DNA of 30,691 nucleotides. It comes from Deltaproteobacteria bacterium. Lineage in GTDB: Bacteria; Myxococcota_A; SURF-8. This document shows positions 6,471-14,512 of the stretch, piece by piece; positions within the stretch are counted from its first letter, which is position 1, and every line of letters begins with the position of its first letter. Location: the NCBI GenBank assembly GCA_029570245.1, contig JAKQSH010000451.1, positions 1-30,691 on the forward strand, given 5' to 3'. Below the pieces are notes generated by a model. It ran no database searches, was not told where the DNA came from, and worked only from the letters and a program-made list of their open reading frames with translations. The translations under genes and the position numbers were made by a program.

Positions 6471-8969
6471 TTACATTGTGAGCTGAACCACCTGATCTTT
6501 TGTAAGGTCGATGGAATATATAATCTCTTCCGAAGAGTCCAGCACGTAAAGACGCGGAAAATCCGGGTAAATGTCGAGGTACACGGAATCTTCCAGCAGT
6601 GTGCCTACGGTCCTGTCCCCGCCGAAATCGACCTGCTGAATTTCGTTGATGCCCGACTCGGTGGAAAAGGAATATTTGTATGTCTCTTTGCGTTTCTGCT
6701 GAATGCCTACGGCTGTTTCATCCTGACATACTGCGAATTTGATAAGGTCGTTCTCGAAACTGACCGGATATCTGTCGCCGTCCTTCCAGCGACTCAGGCA
6801 GCGGATGCCGGTAACCACTTCATTTTCTTCCCCGATAACCATATCCTGCCTGAAGATGAATTCCTCAAGTGTCGTGCCGTCCTCCTGCTCGCGCTCGATG
6901 GTGCAGACATACGATTCCCAGTCTTCCTCCTCGAAAGACATTTTCTCCACCACCTCACGCCCCGAAATCAGCTGGCCGGCGCGAAACGGAGTATTTATGG
7001 CACGGCCCTGATAAACCGGAGAACCCAGCTTGCGCCCGCTTGAATCAAGCTCGGTGAGGTGAACAATATAGTTGTCGTTTGAGCGGATATAATAATCCAC
7101 GTTGGAATTGAAACAGTTTTCGATATCTATTCCGTTCGGATCGTAAACCAGATATTCTGGAGTAGCCTCAAGAATTTCCAGTTCTATCTGCTGACCGGAC
7201 AGGTCAATCAGACGTTTACTGCCGTCGGAGTCGGTTATCTCCTGCGTGCAGCCGATGCTGCCATTTGTTCTGCCCAGCGCCGGAGTACGCACCACAAGCA
7301 GATCGCCTTTGTACGCATACGGGTCTTCGCTGCTTTCCAGAGGACGCGGCATCAGTTCGGCCAGAGATGAGAAATTGACATTGTCATCGTATAGACGGTT
7401 GTTGGAAGCTTCGAAATGACCGGACACGCTTGTATCGCTTCCGGCGACTGTGCCGTTGTATAGCAATTCCCAGTAGCCGTCAGGAGTGACACCGCGATAC
7501 ATGATGGCGTCAAGCGAAGCGATACAGGCAGAGTTGTCGATCTGCAGTTCGTCGTTGGCGACATAATAGTAATCAGGGCCGGTATCAGGGTCGGTGTCAT
7601 AGAATTCATGCATGTTGTCGTGCATATCGACAACCTGAATGCGGCCATCATACCCGATTACATAAGCATAAAGCTTTGCGATTTTTTCTTCTTCCTCGCC
7701 CTCGCTTTCGCTCTCTTCTTCGTTTTCCTGATCGCCGTCTTCTTCTGCAATAAGTTTCGTCGAAGCGTCGGTGACTGTGTCTTCCGCCTCTTCAGAGTCT
7801 TCGCCGTTTTCCGAGTCTTCGCTTTCGCCGTCTTCGCCTTCTTCGGAAAGCTCGGTGTCGCCTTCGATTTCTGATTCTTCGGCGGATTCTGAGGAATCAA
7901 TATCGTAATCGCCGTCCGGCGGAATCGGCCAGTCGTCACGCTCTTTCCAGACGTTCACAAAGACGGTCTTGCGCGGGAAGGTTTCAAGCTCGATGTCATA
8001 TACGAATTCGTCTGAAGGCGGCGGGCCGTTGCGATGTGAAAGCTTCTCTTCGTTGGTGTCGATATAGCGATCTTCAACCAGGTCGTAAACTGCAACCTGA
8101 CGTTTGTCGAGCTTGGACAGATAGAGGAACCGCCCATCGGGAGAGACAGCAACGTCGCGGGTAGCCCCATAAACATTCCGCACCATCGGCGGATATTCCG
8201 GGTGGGTGAGATCAAGTATCAGGAAATAGTCGCTTTCCATATCAGAAATGTAAAGGCGGCTGCCGTCTGGACTGAGACACATTCCGCCCGGAAGAGGAGA
8301 GGGAACGGTATCGGTGGCGAGCGAAATCTTCCCCGTCTGGAACCAGGCCTCCTGCCCCTGCTCGTTTAATCCCTTGGTGACAATGGCAAGGCTACTCAGT
8401 TGCGGCAGGGAAACCAACACGCGTCCTTCTGGAATTTCCGCATCCGGGATACTGAGCAGCTTCATCGGCGTTCCTTCAAGCTGCACTTTATCCGGCAGAG
8501 TCTGTCCAGTTTTAGATTCGATTACTGAAAGAGAAGTCTCGCCGCAGTTCGCAACAAACACGCGAGTGTCGCCCTCGTCAGCGGAAGTCGCGACGCTGCA
8601 GGGAAAGCTTCCGACAGAAATATGGCTGACCACAAACGGATTTCCGCTGATATGCGTATTTTTTATTTCTCCGACACAAAGGTCGATCCTGGCGACAGAG
8701 TCGTTACCGGAGTTTGCGACAAAAGCTATCGGCCGCTTTTCGTCACCGATGCACTGCTCCCACAAACCGCTCTGCTTGAAAGAAAGCCCGGTTATGCGCT
8801 CTCCGTCGGTCGGATTATAATCAAGAACAGCTACAGCCATGGACACCGGTCTGGTAAGAGTGGATACTGTAGCCTGGGAACTGCCGCCATTGTCGCAGCC
8901 TGCACAGAACAAGACAGAAAACAGTATCGCTATAAAAACAAGGGCCGGGAATTTATAAGAACGCCTCAT
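6471..8969 (-). CDS. Beta-propeller lipoprotein with acidic low-complexity insert
   Basis: The 832-residue protein begins with a signal peptide and lipobox CAGC (lipidation at Cys25). Residues about 80-300 carry YVTN/NHL-type propeller strands such as IAFVANSGNDSVARIDL, RVFVANCGETSLSVIES and LSPDGSRLYISDMESDYFLI. Residues about 352-429 are an almost uninterrupted Glu/Asp/Ser stretch, after which another propeller-like strand (LYAYVIGYDGRIQVVDM) follows. The rest (about 450-832) is beta-rich without a motif I know and ends with another propeller-like strand (RLYVLDSSEEIIYSIDL). It probably acts as a scaffold or ligand binder on the periplasmic or outer face. It starts 2 nt after the stop of the upstream propeller lipoprotein, so the two are very probably one operon and may work together. 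Confidence 0.82.
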   Translation of the reverse strand: MRRSYKFPALVFIAILFSVLFCAGCDNGGSSQATVSTLTRPVSMAVAVLDYNPTDGERITGLSFKQSGLWEQCIGDEKRPIAFVANSGNDSVARIDLCVGEIKNTHISGNPFVVSHISVGSFPCSVATSADEGDTRVFVANCGETSLSVIESKTGQTLPDKVQLEGTPMKLLSIPDAEIPEGRVLVSLPQLSSLAIVTKGLNEQGQEAWFQTGKISLATDTVPSPLPGGMCLSPDGSRLYISDMESDYFLILDLTHPEYPPMVRNVYGATRDVAVSPDGRFLYLSKLDKRQVAVYDLVEDRYIDTNEEKLSHRNGPPPSDEFVYDIELETFPRKTVFVNVWKERDDWPIPPDGDYDIDSSESAEESEIEGDTELSEEGEDGESEDSENGEDSEEAEDTVTDASTKLIAEEDGDQENEEESESEGEEEEKIAKLYAYVIGYDGRIQVVDMHDNMHEFYDTDPDTGPDYYYVANDELQIDNSACIASLDAIMYRGVTPDGYWELLYNGTVAGSDTSVSGHFEASNNRLYDDNVNFSSLAELMPRPLESSEDPYAYKGDLLVVRTPALGRTNGSIGCTQEITDSDGSKRLIDLSGQQIELEILEATPEYLVYDPNGIDIENCFNSNVDYYIRSNDNYIVHLTELDSSGRKLGSPVYQGRAINTPFRAGQLISGREVVEKMSFEEEDWESYVCTIEREQEDGTTLEEFIFRQDMVIGEENEVVTGIRCLSRWKDGDRYPVSFENDLIKFAVCQDETAVGIQQKRKETYKYSFSTESGINEIQQVDFGGDRTVGTLLEDSVYLDIYPDFPRLYVLDSSEEIIYSIDLTKDQVVQLTM

Positions 8970-8971
8970 AC

Positions 8972-10615
8972 CTAGAAGCCCTCTTTCTCGTAGAGTTTGG
9001 CACGGTTTTCAATTTTGCGCTCGACTTTGTTTATCGGATTGCCTGCCTCATCGAACAGATGCAGTACTGCAACTTCGTGCGCACCGAAATTTGTAACCAG
9101 CGCCCACACGCCGGTTTCACTGGTGTAAATCGAGATGTCATAGGGGCTGGCATCTTCTATGTAGATACCTGGTTCGGCAATGAAAGCTTCAGGGGCAAGA
9201 TCAATGACTGCTACAACCTGACGTGTTCGCGTATCTATTACATATAATTCATCGCTGGCAAAAAGTGGAACATATAAAAATTCCTTGTACATGGCGATGT
9301 TGGCCGGTTCAAGGCCGACTTCGATAAAGTCAAGAAGCTGATTCTTTTCGCAGCTGGTTGTCTGGCGAATGTACTGTGTCTGATCGCAGTTTTCGTATTT
9401 AACCGAGGTGTCTATGACCGCGATCCCAGGAATGTCGGCGGAATCGGTATAAGTATTGCGAACCGCAGCATATAACTTGTCACCGGCGGCGTTGAACGCA
9501 ATTCCGCGCAGATCGTAGCCTGAACTAATGGCGACCTCTTCGACACGAGCCTGATATCCGGTGCCTTCAGTAAAATACGGGCGTATCACTCCGACCGAAT
9601 TCGCATCGCGATGGGTTACATAAACACTGCCGGTAAGAGGGGAAATGGCGGCCTGATTGGAGCCGCGCGCCATTTTGCGTTCTCCGGCGACACGGGCTTC
9701 GTTAATTATCTGCATACAGCGATAACCTTCCGGGCAGCCCATGCGTGTGATGTCACCATGTTCGTTTGTCTGAGTTTCACTCACTTCGCACCAGGTGGCG
9801 CAGAAAGCTTCTCCACTGCGGCGCGGATCGGCCAGACAGGATGAATCTTCAGTTGTACGCAATATGGAGCCGTCGTCTCCGGCAAGATCGAACTGAACAG
9901 GAGCGCAGTCGTTGTCTTTTTCGCAGGAGGAACACAACGAGCCTTCGTCCATCCCTGAAGGACAATACAGATTTTCCGGCAGACAGCGATACATGAGCGC
10001 ACCATCGGCGATGCTTTCTTTTACGGCCTGCTCAACCGGAACGGCGGCTTCGTTTTCAATGATGCTGACTTCGCCGTTGGAGACGTGCGTAACGTACAGG
10101 TAATGATCGGTGCTGTCTATGGCCAGACCGAACGGATCAGGAGAGACTTTGTAGCTGCGCCGCGAATTTTCCACAAAGAATGGCCTGTCACCGGGCTCGG
10201 CGTTTGCTGCGACGGTATCTACATCAAGGGCAATAACCATATCGCCTTCTTCGTCCTCGTAGCCGCCGACGTTAATCATGGTTCCACGTACCGCCACAAA
10301 CATACGAGTTCCGGCATGGTTGAAAATCACGTCGCCACCAAACATGCCGATTGGAATTGTCCATTCAGGCACGAGCTTGTTTGTCGTCAGATCAATAATA
10401 ACAACCGTTCCGTTCTTGTAGGCCTGGCTGAAATCAGAGTTTACCACTGCGGCATAACGCCCTCCCGGATGGACGGCTACACCGATCGGGAAATGAATGA
10501 TATCATCCGGCGAATCCACACCGGGCTGACCGCTGATGCAGGCGTTTCCAATAAAACATGCGGTAAGCAACAGAAACAGTATTAAAAAACGAATATTTCG
10601 CAATGTCTTCTCCAT
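8972..10615 (-). CDS. YVTN beta-propeller lipoprotein with Cys-rich insert
   Basis: The start is taken as ATG 10615, giving 547 residues. The longer frame up to 10801 would put 62 non-hydrophobic residues before the signal peptide. Residues 1-19 form the signal with lipobox LTAC (Cys20); a second Cys at 26 is a weaker candidate. Propeller blades are clear before (PIGVAVHPGGRYAAVVN, PFGLAIDSTDHYLYVTHVSN) and after (AISPLTGSVYVTHRDANSVG, GIAFNAAGDKLYAAVRN) an insert at about residues 211-300 that holds ten Cys, probably disulfide-bonded. It is a secreted, lipid-anchored propeller of unknown ligand. The ribosome site is weak (GGA 5 nt before ATG). It is the first gene of a two-gene operon with the downstream propeller lipoprotein. 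Confidence 0.82.
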   Translation of the reverse strand: MEKTLRNIRFLILFLLLTACFIGNACISGQPGVDSPDDIIHFPIGVAVHPGGRYAAVVNSDFSQAYKNGTVVIIDLTTNKLVPEWTIPIGMFGGDVIFNHAGTRMFVAVRGTMINVGGYEDEEGDMVIALDVDTVAANAEPGDRPFFVENSRRSYKVSPDPFGLAIDSTDHYLYVTHVSNGEVSIIENEAAVPVEQAVKESIADGALMYRCLPENLYCPSGMDEGSLCSSCEKDNDCAPVQFDLAGDDGSILRTTEDSSCLADPRRSGEAFCATWCEVSETQTNEHGDITRMGCPEGYRCMQIINEARVAGERKMARGSNQAAISPLTGSVYVTHRDANSVGVIRPYFTEGTGYQARVEEVAISSGYDLRGIAFNAAGDKLYAAVRNTYTDSADIPGIAVIDTSVKYENCDQTQYIRQTTSCEKNQLLDFIEVGLEPANIAMYKEFLYVPLFASDELYVIDTRTRQVVAVIDLAPEAFIAEPGIYIEDASPYDISIYTSETGVWALVTNFGAHEVAVLHLFDEAGNPINKVERKIENRAKLYEKEGF

Positions 10616-10695
10616 AATTCCAATTCGCCTGAGTCTAGCAGAAACTTCCGGCATCATCAAGGCATCAGGCCATGATATTAAGAGGTTTTTTTCGA

Positions 10696-10722
10696 ATTTT
10701 ACGCCTGTATTTCTGTTTTCAA
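10696..10722 (-). promoter_or_regulatory. Possible promoter of the propeller lipoprotein operon
   Basis: On the minus strand TTGAAA (10717-10722, 5/6) and TAAAAT (10696-10701, 5/6) are 15 nt apart, giving a leader of about 70 nt before the ATG at 10615. The boxes are good but the spacer is short. A second pair (TTGATG 10655-10660, TAGACT 10632-10637, spacer 17) would leave a leader of only about 10 nt. Confidence 0.4.
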
Positions 10723-10729
10723 TGCGGAC

Positions 10730-10756
10730 TGGACAGCTGACCGCCATTTTGTTAAT
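10730..10756 (+). promoter_or_regulatory. Possible promoter of the ParA-like gene
   Basis: TGGACA (10730-10735, 5/6) precedes GTTAAT (10751-10756, 4/6) with a short 15-nt spacer. The transcript would start about 20 nt before the start codon. Weak call. Confidence 0.25.
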
Positions 10757-10780
10757 TTTCTGTCGCTGGAGGTTATGAAA

Positions 10781-11392
10781 ATGATCGTTTCGGTTCTTCA
10801 TCAGAAAGGCGGCACCGGAAAAAGCACGCTGGCGGTATCCATGGCGGTTTTTCTGGCCTCATGCGGAAAAACAGTTGCATTGCTTGATGCTGACCCACAA
10901 GGCACTGCAACACAATGGGGACGCAGATATGCGACTGAATTTCATGTGGATGTGAAACCGCAGCGAATGCGCAGTCTTGTCGAAGCAATCAAAGAAATTA
11001 AAAACATTTACGATCACATCATCATCGACACGCCGCCATCGGTTAACGCCGACACCGAACCGGCAATAATCGCTGCCGATGTGCTGCTTTCTCCGATGAA
11101 GCCATCGCTTTCCGACATGTGGGCGCTTGATCGCCTGGCAGCGATGGTGCTGGTGGCGGAACGGAAAATAAAGCCGCCGCACATTCTGGTGCTCAACATG
11201 TGCATGTCGCCTGACGAGCGAGGAAAAATTGCCGACAGACTGCGAGGCAGACCGATCAGGCTTTCGAAGGTGCAGATTCCCTTAGCGCCGGACTGGCCTG
11301 AAATTTTCGAGGGCGCGGCGCTCACAGAAGAAATACGCAATCTGCTTGCGGAACTCTGGGCGGAGATTTCCGACGCTCCGGCTGCGGACTGA
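10781..11392 (+). CDS. Solo ParA/MinD-type ATPase
   Basis: Two ATGs lie near the start. GGAGG at 10768-10772 is 2 nt from the first (10775) but 8 nt from the second (10781), so the second is chosen; the protein is then 203 residues. It carries the deviant Walker A motif KGGTGKST (residues 9-16), the LLDADPQGTATQWG switch region and IIDTPPS (Walker B). The length is that of small ParA/VirC1-type ATPases without an N-terminal DNA-binding domain. ParA proteins form ATP-dependent dimers that bind DNA or membrane to position plasmids, chromosomes or protein complexes. No ParB or centromere-like repeat is next to it, so this is an orphan that may position some other cargo. It is divergent from the propeller lipoprotein operon and convergent with crt. 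Confidence 0.88.
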   Translation: MIVSVLHQKGGTGKSTLAVSMAVFLASCGKTVALLDADPQGTATQWGRRYATEFHVDVKPQRMRSLVEAIKEIKNIYDHIIIDTPPSVNADTEPAIIAADVLLSPMKPSLSDMWALDRLAAMVLVAERKIKPPHILVLNMCMSPDERGKIADRLRGRPIRLSKVQIPLAPDWPEIFEGAALTEEIRNLLAELWAEISDAPAAD

Positions 11393-11405
11393 ATAATTCA
11401 TCCGC
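11384..11405. other. Imperfect hairpin at the parA-like/crt convergence
   Basis: GCGGA, bulged C, TG pairs with CATCCGC around an AATAATT loop, overlapping the ParA-like stop codon. No T run follows on either strand, so it is at best a weak terminator. Confidence 0.3.
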
Positions 11406-11431
11406 ATTGCCTTACATAATGAAGTCCGCTG

Positions 11432-12250
11432 TCATTTCCCTTTGAATGCCGGAGGACGTTTTTCGACAAAGGCGGTTGTACCCTCGACACGATCTTCTGT
11501 GGCGAAACTGTCGAGAAAGTGCCTGATTTCAACAGCCATACTCTCGGAAAGCTCCAAATGGTAGCCTTCATTGATTGCTTTCTTCGACAGGTTTACCGCC
11601 AGCGGCGCGCAGGCAACAATGGCTTCTGCAACTTTTCTGACGTTTTCCATGAATCCTTCGACGGGAAAAACTTCGTTCACCAGACCGATTGCCCTGGCGC
11701 GGTCGGCTTTGATTATGTTGCCTGTGTATATAAGCTCTTTGGCAAGGTTACGCCCAATAAGACGCGGCAGTCGCTGGGTTCCGCCAAAACCTGGGATAAG
11801 CCCCAGTTTTACTTCGGGCTGACCGAAACTTGAACGCTCGGAGGCAAAAATCATATCGCAGGCAATGGCCAGTTCGCAGCCGCCGCCCAGGGCGAAGCCG
11901 TCTACAGCCGCAATAACCGGAATCGCCAGATTTTCGAGTGCGTTCATCAGGTCCTGACCGGCGTTTACAAAGGTGGCAACAGCCGGATTGTCTTTTTCGA
12001 GTGTGGACATGAAGGCAATATCTGCACCGGCGACAAAAGAAGCGGGGCGCGGCTTGGAACCATCGGCAGGTTCATCTTTTGCACCGGTGACGATAAGCAC
12101 GCGCACACTTCCGTCTTTAGAAACAAGATCGACAGCGTCTTTCATTTCCTGAAGAGTTTCAATACTGAGAGCATTGAGCACTTTAGGACGATTGACCGCC
12201 AGAGTAGCAATTTGTCCCTCAACTTCGAATTTGATGTTGCTGTAGTTCAT
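11432..12250 (-). CDS. crt: Enoyl-CoA hydratase / 3-hydroxybutyryl-CoA dehydratase (crotonase)
   Basis: The start ATG at 12250 has AAGGGTGG close upstream; the 44 codons before it are non-homologous. The 272-residue protein is a crotonase: oxyanion-hole segment FVAGADIAFM (about residues 72-81) and AVDGFALGGGCELAIACDM with Glu126, and GQPEVKLGLIPGFGGTQRLP with Glu146. These two Glu match the catalytic pair of enoyl-CoA hydratase. The C-terminus (FVEKRPPAFKGK) is typical of short-chain crotonases. It hydrates crotonyl-CoA or dehydrates 3-hydroxybutyryl-CoA. A Pro/Lys-rich insert of about ten residues (58-71, after VLIVTGAKDE) makes it slightly longer than the usual 260. It is the last gene of thl-hbd-crt. 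Confidence 0.93.
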   Translation of the reverse strand: MNYSNIKFEVEGQIATLAVNRPKVLNALSIETLQEMKDAVDLVSKDGSVRVLIVTGAKDEPADGSKPRPASFVAGADIAFMSTLEKDNPAVATFVNAGQDLMNALENLAIPVIAAVDGFALGGGCELAIACDMIFASERSSFGQPEVKLGLIPGFGGTQRLPRLIGRNLAKELIYTGNIIKADRARAIGLVNEVFPVEGFMENVRKVAEAIVACAPLAVNLSKKAINEGYHLELSESMAVEIRHFLDSFATEDRVEGTTAFVEKRPPAFKGK

Positions 12251-12282
12251 GTCCCACCCTTTCGTTCTGACTGTTCGGCACA

Positions 12283-12306
12283 GGCGCGGCCCATGCCCGC
12301 CGCGCC
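12283..12306 (-). other. GC-rich intercistronic hairpin between hbd and crt
   Basis: GGCGCGGC and GCCGCGCC form a perfect 8-bp GC-only stem with an 8-nt loop in the 70-nt gap between hbd and crt. No T run follows, so it is not a normal terminator. It could stabilise or help process the mRNA, or lower crt expression. Confidence 0.6.
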
Positions 12307-12320
12307 CGCAATGGCTCTCA

Positions 12321-13172
12321 TCAAGCCTGGTAATCGTAAACACCGCGCCCGCTCTTGCGACCCAGGCGACCGGAATCAACATACTTGCGCAATAACGGAC
12401 ATGGACGGTATTTGGCGTCGCCCAGACCGGAATGCAGAACTTCCATAATGGCCAGGCATGTATCCAGCCCTATAAGATCGGCCAGTTCCAGCGGACCCAT
12501 GGGATGATTGCAGCCCAGCTTCATTCCGGTGTCGATGGACTCCGGCGTCCCGACGCCTTCCATAAGAACGTAGAATGCTTCGTTAATCATTGGCATCAGT
12601 ATGCGATTAACGATGAATCCGGGGTAATCCTGAGCTTCCGCGCAGGTTTTGCCCATTTTTTCTGCGGCTTCCCTAACAGCTGAAAAAGTCGCATCGTCGG
12701 TGGCAAGACCGCGAATCAGCTCAACCAGTTTCATCACCGGAACCGGATTCATAAAATGCATACCGACCACTTTTTCGGGACGGCGCGTTGCTGCGGCAAT
12801 CCACGTGATCGAAATAGAAGAGGTATTGGTCGCCAGAATTGCTTCTGGCTTTGCAATTACATCAAGCTTTGCAAATAGTTCTCGCTTGAGTTCCTTTTTC
12901 TCGGTTGCAGCTTCGACAATCAGATCGCAGTCAGAAAATTCCTCATAGCTTATTCCGGTCTTGATACGCCCCAACGCCGTCGCAACTTCGTTTTCGGTCA
13001 TCTTGCCTTTGGCAACGGCTCTGGCAAGCTGTTTTTCAATACCGGACATCCCACGATCAAGATATTCCTGGCCGATATCCACCATAACGACACCGTAACC
13101 GGCCAGAGCCGCAACCTGAGCGATTCCGGCTCCCATCTGCCCTGCGCCGACAACTCCGATTTTCTCAATCAT
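12321..13172 (-). CDS. hbd: 3-hydroxybutyryl-CoA dehydrogenase
   Basis: The 283-residue protein is a full-length HBD. It has the Rossmann motif GAGQMG (residues 9-14) with Asp32 at the end of the second strand, Ser118/119 in ATNTSSISI, His139 in GMHFMNPVPVMKLVE with Glu151, and Asn189 in GFIVNRILMPMINEA, which together are the catalytic and substrate-binding residues of the family. The C-terminal helical domain ends with the usual GRKSGRGVYDY. It reduces acetoacetyl-CoA to 3-hydroxybutyryl-CoA or runs in reverse in fatty-acid breakdown. GGAGG lies 5 nt before the ATG, and the start is 13 nt after the thiolase stop, so both belong to one operon. Confidence 0.96.
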   Translation of the reverse strand: MIEKIGVVGAGQMGAGIAQVAALAGYGVVMVDIGQEYLDRGMSGIEKQLARAVAKGKMTENEVATALGRIKTGISYEEFSDCDLIVEAATEKKELKRELFAKLDVIAKPEAILATNTSSISITWIAAATRRPEKVVGMHFMNPVPVMKLVELIRGLATDDATFSAVREAAEKMGKTCAEAQDYPGFIVNRILMPMINEAFYVLMEGVGTPESIDTGMKLGCNHPMGPLELADLIGLDTCLAIMEVLHSGLGDAKYRPCPLLRKYVDSGRLGRKSGRGVYDYQA

Positions 13173-13185
13173 TGCGGCCTCCGTT

Positions 13186-14370
13186 TCAGATGCGCTCGAT
13201 AATCATTGCGTTGGCTTCGCCGCCGCCTATGCACAGCGAAACAAGCGCACGCTTGGCGTTGCGCTGCTGCATGGCGTTAAGCGCCGTTGCCATCAGACGC
13301 GCGCCTGAGGCGCCGATGGGATGCCCGATGGCTATGGCGCCGCCGTTGACGTTGACTTTTTCAATAGACAGACCGAGTTCGCGCACGGCGAAGAGCGTAA
13401 CGACCGCAAAAGCTTCGTTGATCTCGAAAAGGTCGATGTCGGAGGCTGTAAGTCCAGCTTTTGCCAGAGCTTTGCGGCAGGCTTCCACCGGTGCGGTGGT
13501 GAACCATTCAGGCTCATGCGCGGCCTCGGCATAACTGATGATGCGCGCCAGCGGCTTGACTCCCAGTTCGGCGGCCTTTTCGGAAGAGAGCAGCACGGCT
13601 GCGGCTGCGCCGTCGTTTATTGAAGAAGCGTTGGCGGCGGTGGTCATGCCGTCTTTATTGAAAACAGGCTTCAGAGTGGGAATTTTGTCGAAGTTGACCT
13701 TGGCCGGGTTCTCATCCGTATCGACAAGAGTGAATTCGCCCTTGCGTCCCGGAACTTTCACCGGAACGATTTCGTCTTTGAACAAACCTTTCTCGATGGA
13801 ATTCAACGCACGCCTGAAAGACAGTGCGCCGAACTCGTCAAGCTCTTCGCGCTTGAAGCCCTTTTCGCGGGCGCACAGATCAGCGAAATTACCCATGTGC
13901 TGCTGATCGTACGGATTCCACAAACCGTCGAATACCATAAGGTCAACAATATCGCCCTTGGGCATGCTCATTCGATACCCGGTGCGCGCGCTCGGCAATG
14001 CATACGGCACCAGACTCATGTTCTCCATTCCGCCGCCTATACCGGCGTCGATGTTTCCAAGCGCAATTTCGTTAGCTACAAGCTGAATGGCTTTAAGTCC
14101 CGAACCGCAAACCTTGTTGATGGTCATGCAGGGCACCGACTGTGGAATGCCTGCGGCCAGAGATGCCTGACGACACGGAGCCTGTCCCTGGCCAGCCTGA
14201 AGGACATTTCCCATTATGCAAAGCTCAAGCTGTTCAGCTGGAACACCAGCCTTTTCTACTGCGGCCTTGATGGCTGTCGCGCCCAAATCGCGGGCTGGCA
14301 CGGCAGAAAGAGACCCCAGAAAAGTTCCTACCGGAGTACGCTGTACACTGGCGATTACTACTTCCCTCAT
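13186..14370 (-). CDS. thlA: Acetyl-CoA C-acetyltransferase (thiolase)
   Basis: The 394-residue protein has the length and catalytic triad of biosynthetic/degradative thiolases: Cys88 in TINKVCGSGLKA (acylated), His350 in GGAIAIGHPIGASGAR, and Cys380 in SLCIGGGEANAMI. It condenses two acetyl-CoA to acetoacetyl-CoA, or cleaves it in reverse. GGGAGG lies 5 nt before the ATG. As the first gene of thl-hbd-crt it supplies the substrate of the next enzyme. The electron-bifurcating partners Bcd-EtfAB needed to finish butyryl-CoA are not in the window, so the direction (butyrate or polyhydroxybutyrate type synthesis, or oxidation) cannot be told. Confidence 0.95.
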   Translation of the reverse strand: MREVVIASVQRTPVGTFLGSLSAVPARDLGATAIKAAVEKAGVPAEQLELCIMGNVLQAGQGQAPCRQASLAAGIPQSVPCMTINKVCGSGLKAIQLVANEIALGNIDAGIGGGMENMSLVPYALPSARTGYRMSMPKGDIVDLMVFDGLWNPYDQQHMGNFADLCAREKGFKREELDEFGALSFRRALNSIEKGLFKDEIVPVKVPGRKGEFTLVDTDENPAKVNFDKIPTLKPVFNKDGMTTAANASSINDGAAAAVLLSSEKAAELGVKPLARIISYAEAAHEPEWFTTAPVEACRKALAKAGLTASDIDLFEINEAFAVVTLFAVRELGLSIEKVNVNGGAIAIGHPIGASGARLMATALNAMQQRNAKRALVSLCIGGGEANAMIIERI

Positions 14371-14405
14371 GTCATCCTCCCATTCAGCTCGTTAAGGTAA
14401 AGATA

Positions 14406-14433
14406 TCCATACCGGAGAGCCATGCTCCGGCAA
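14406..14433 (-). promoter_or_regulatory. Possible thl-hbd-crt promoter with dyad in the spacer
   Basis: On the minus strand TTGCCG (14428-14433) and TATGGA (14406-14411) are 16 nt apart, and the spacer is occupied by a dyad, CCGGAG (14412-14417) and CTCCGG (14425-14430), with a 7-nt centre. The boxes are only 4/6 and 3/6 matches. The dyad is clear; its use as an operator is a guess. Confidence 0.35.
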
Positions 14434-14447
14434 TTGGAATGGAAATA

Positions 14448-14482
14448 CGCCGCAGTCCTGAGTGTTCTTTCATACTGCTGCG
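14448..14482 (-). terminator. Possible secA terminator
   Basis: A 9-bp stem with one mismatch (14448-14456 with 14474-14482, 17-nt loop) lies 31 nt after the secA stop on the minus strand and is followed by TATTTCCATT. The long loop and modest T content make this uncertain. Confidence 0.35.
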
Positions 14483-14512
14483 TGATGTTTCCGACATTTT
14501 CACCCGGATTGC

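Noticed and set aside
10616..10801. Longer start for the propeller lipoprotein at 10801
   Set aside because: It would put 62 polar residues before the signal peptide and overlap the divergent ParA-like gene and both promoters.
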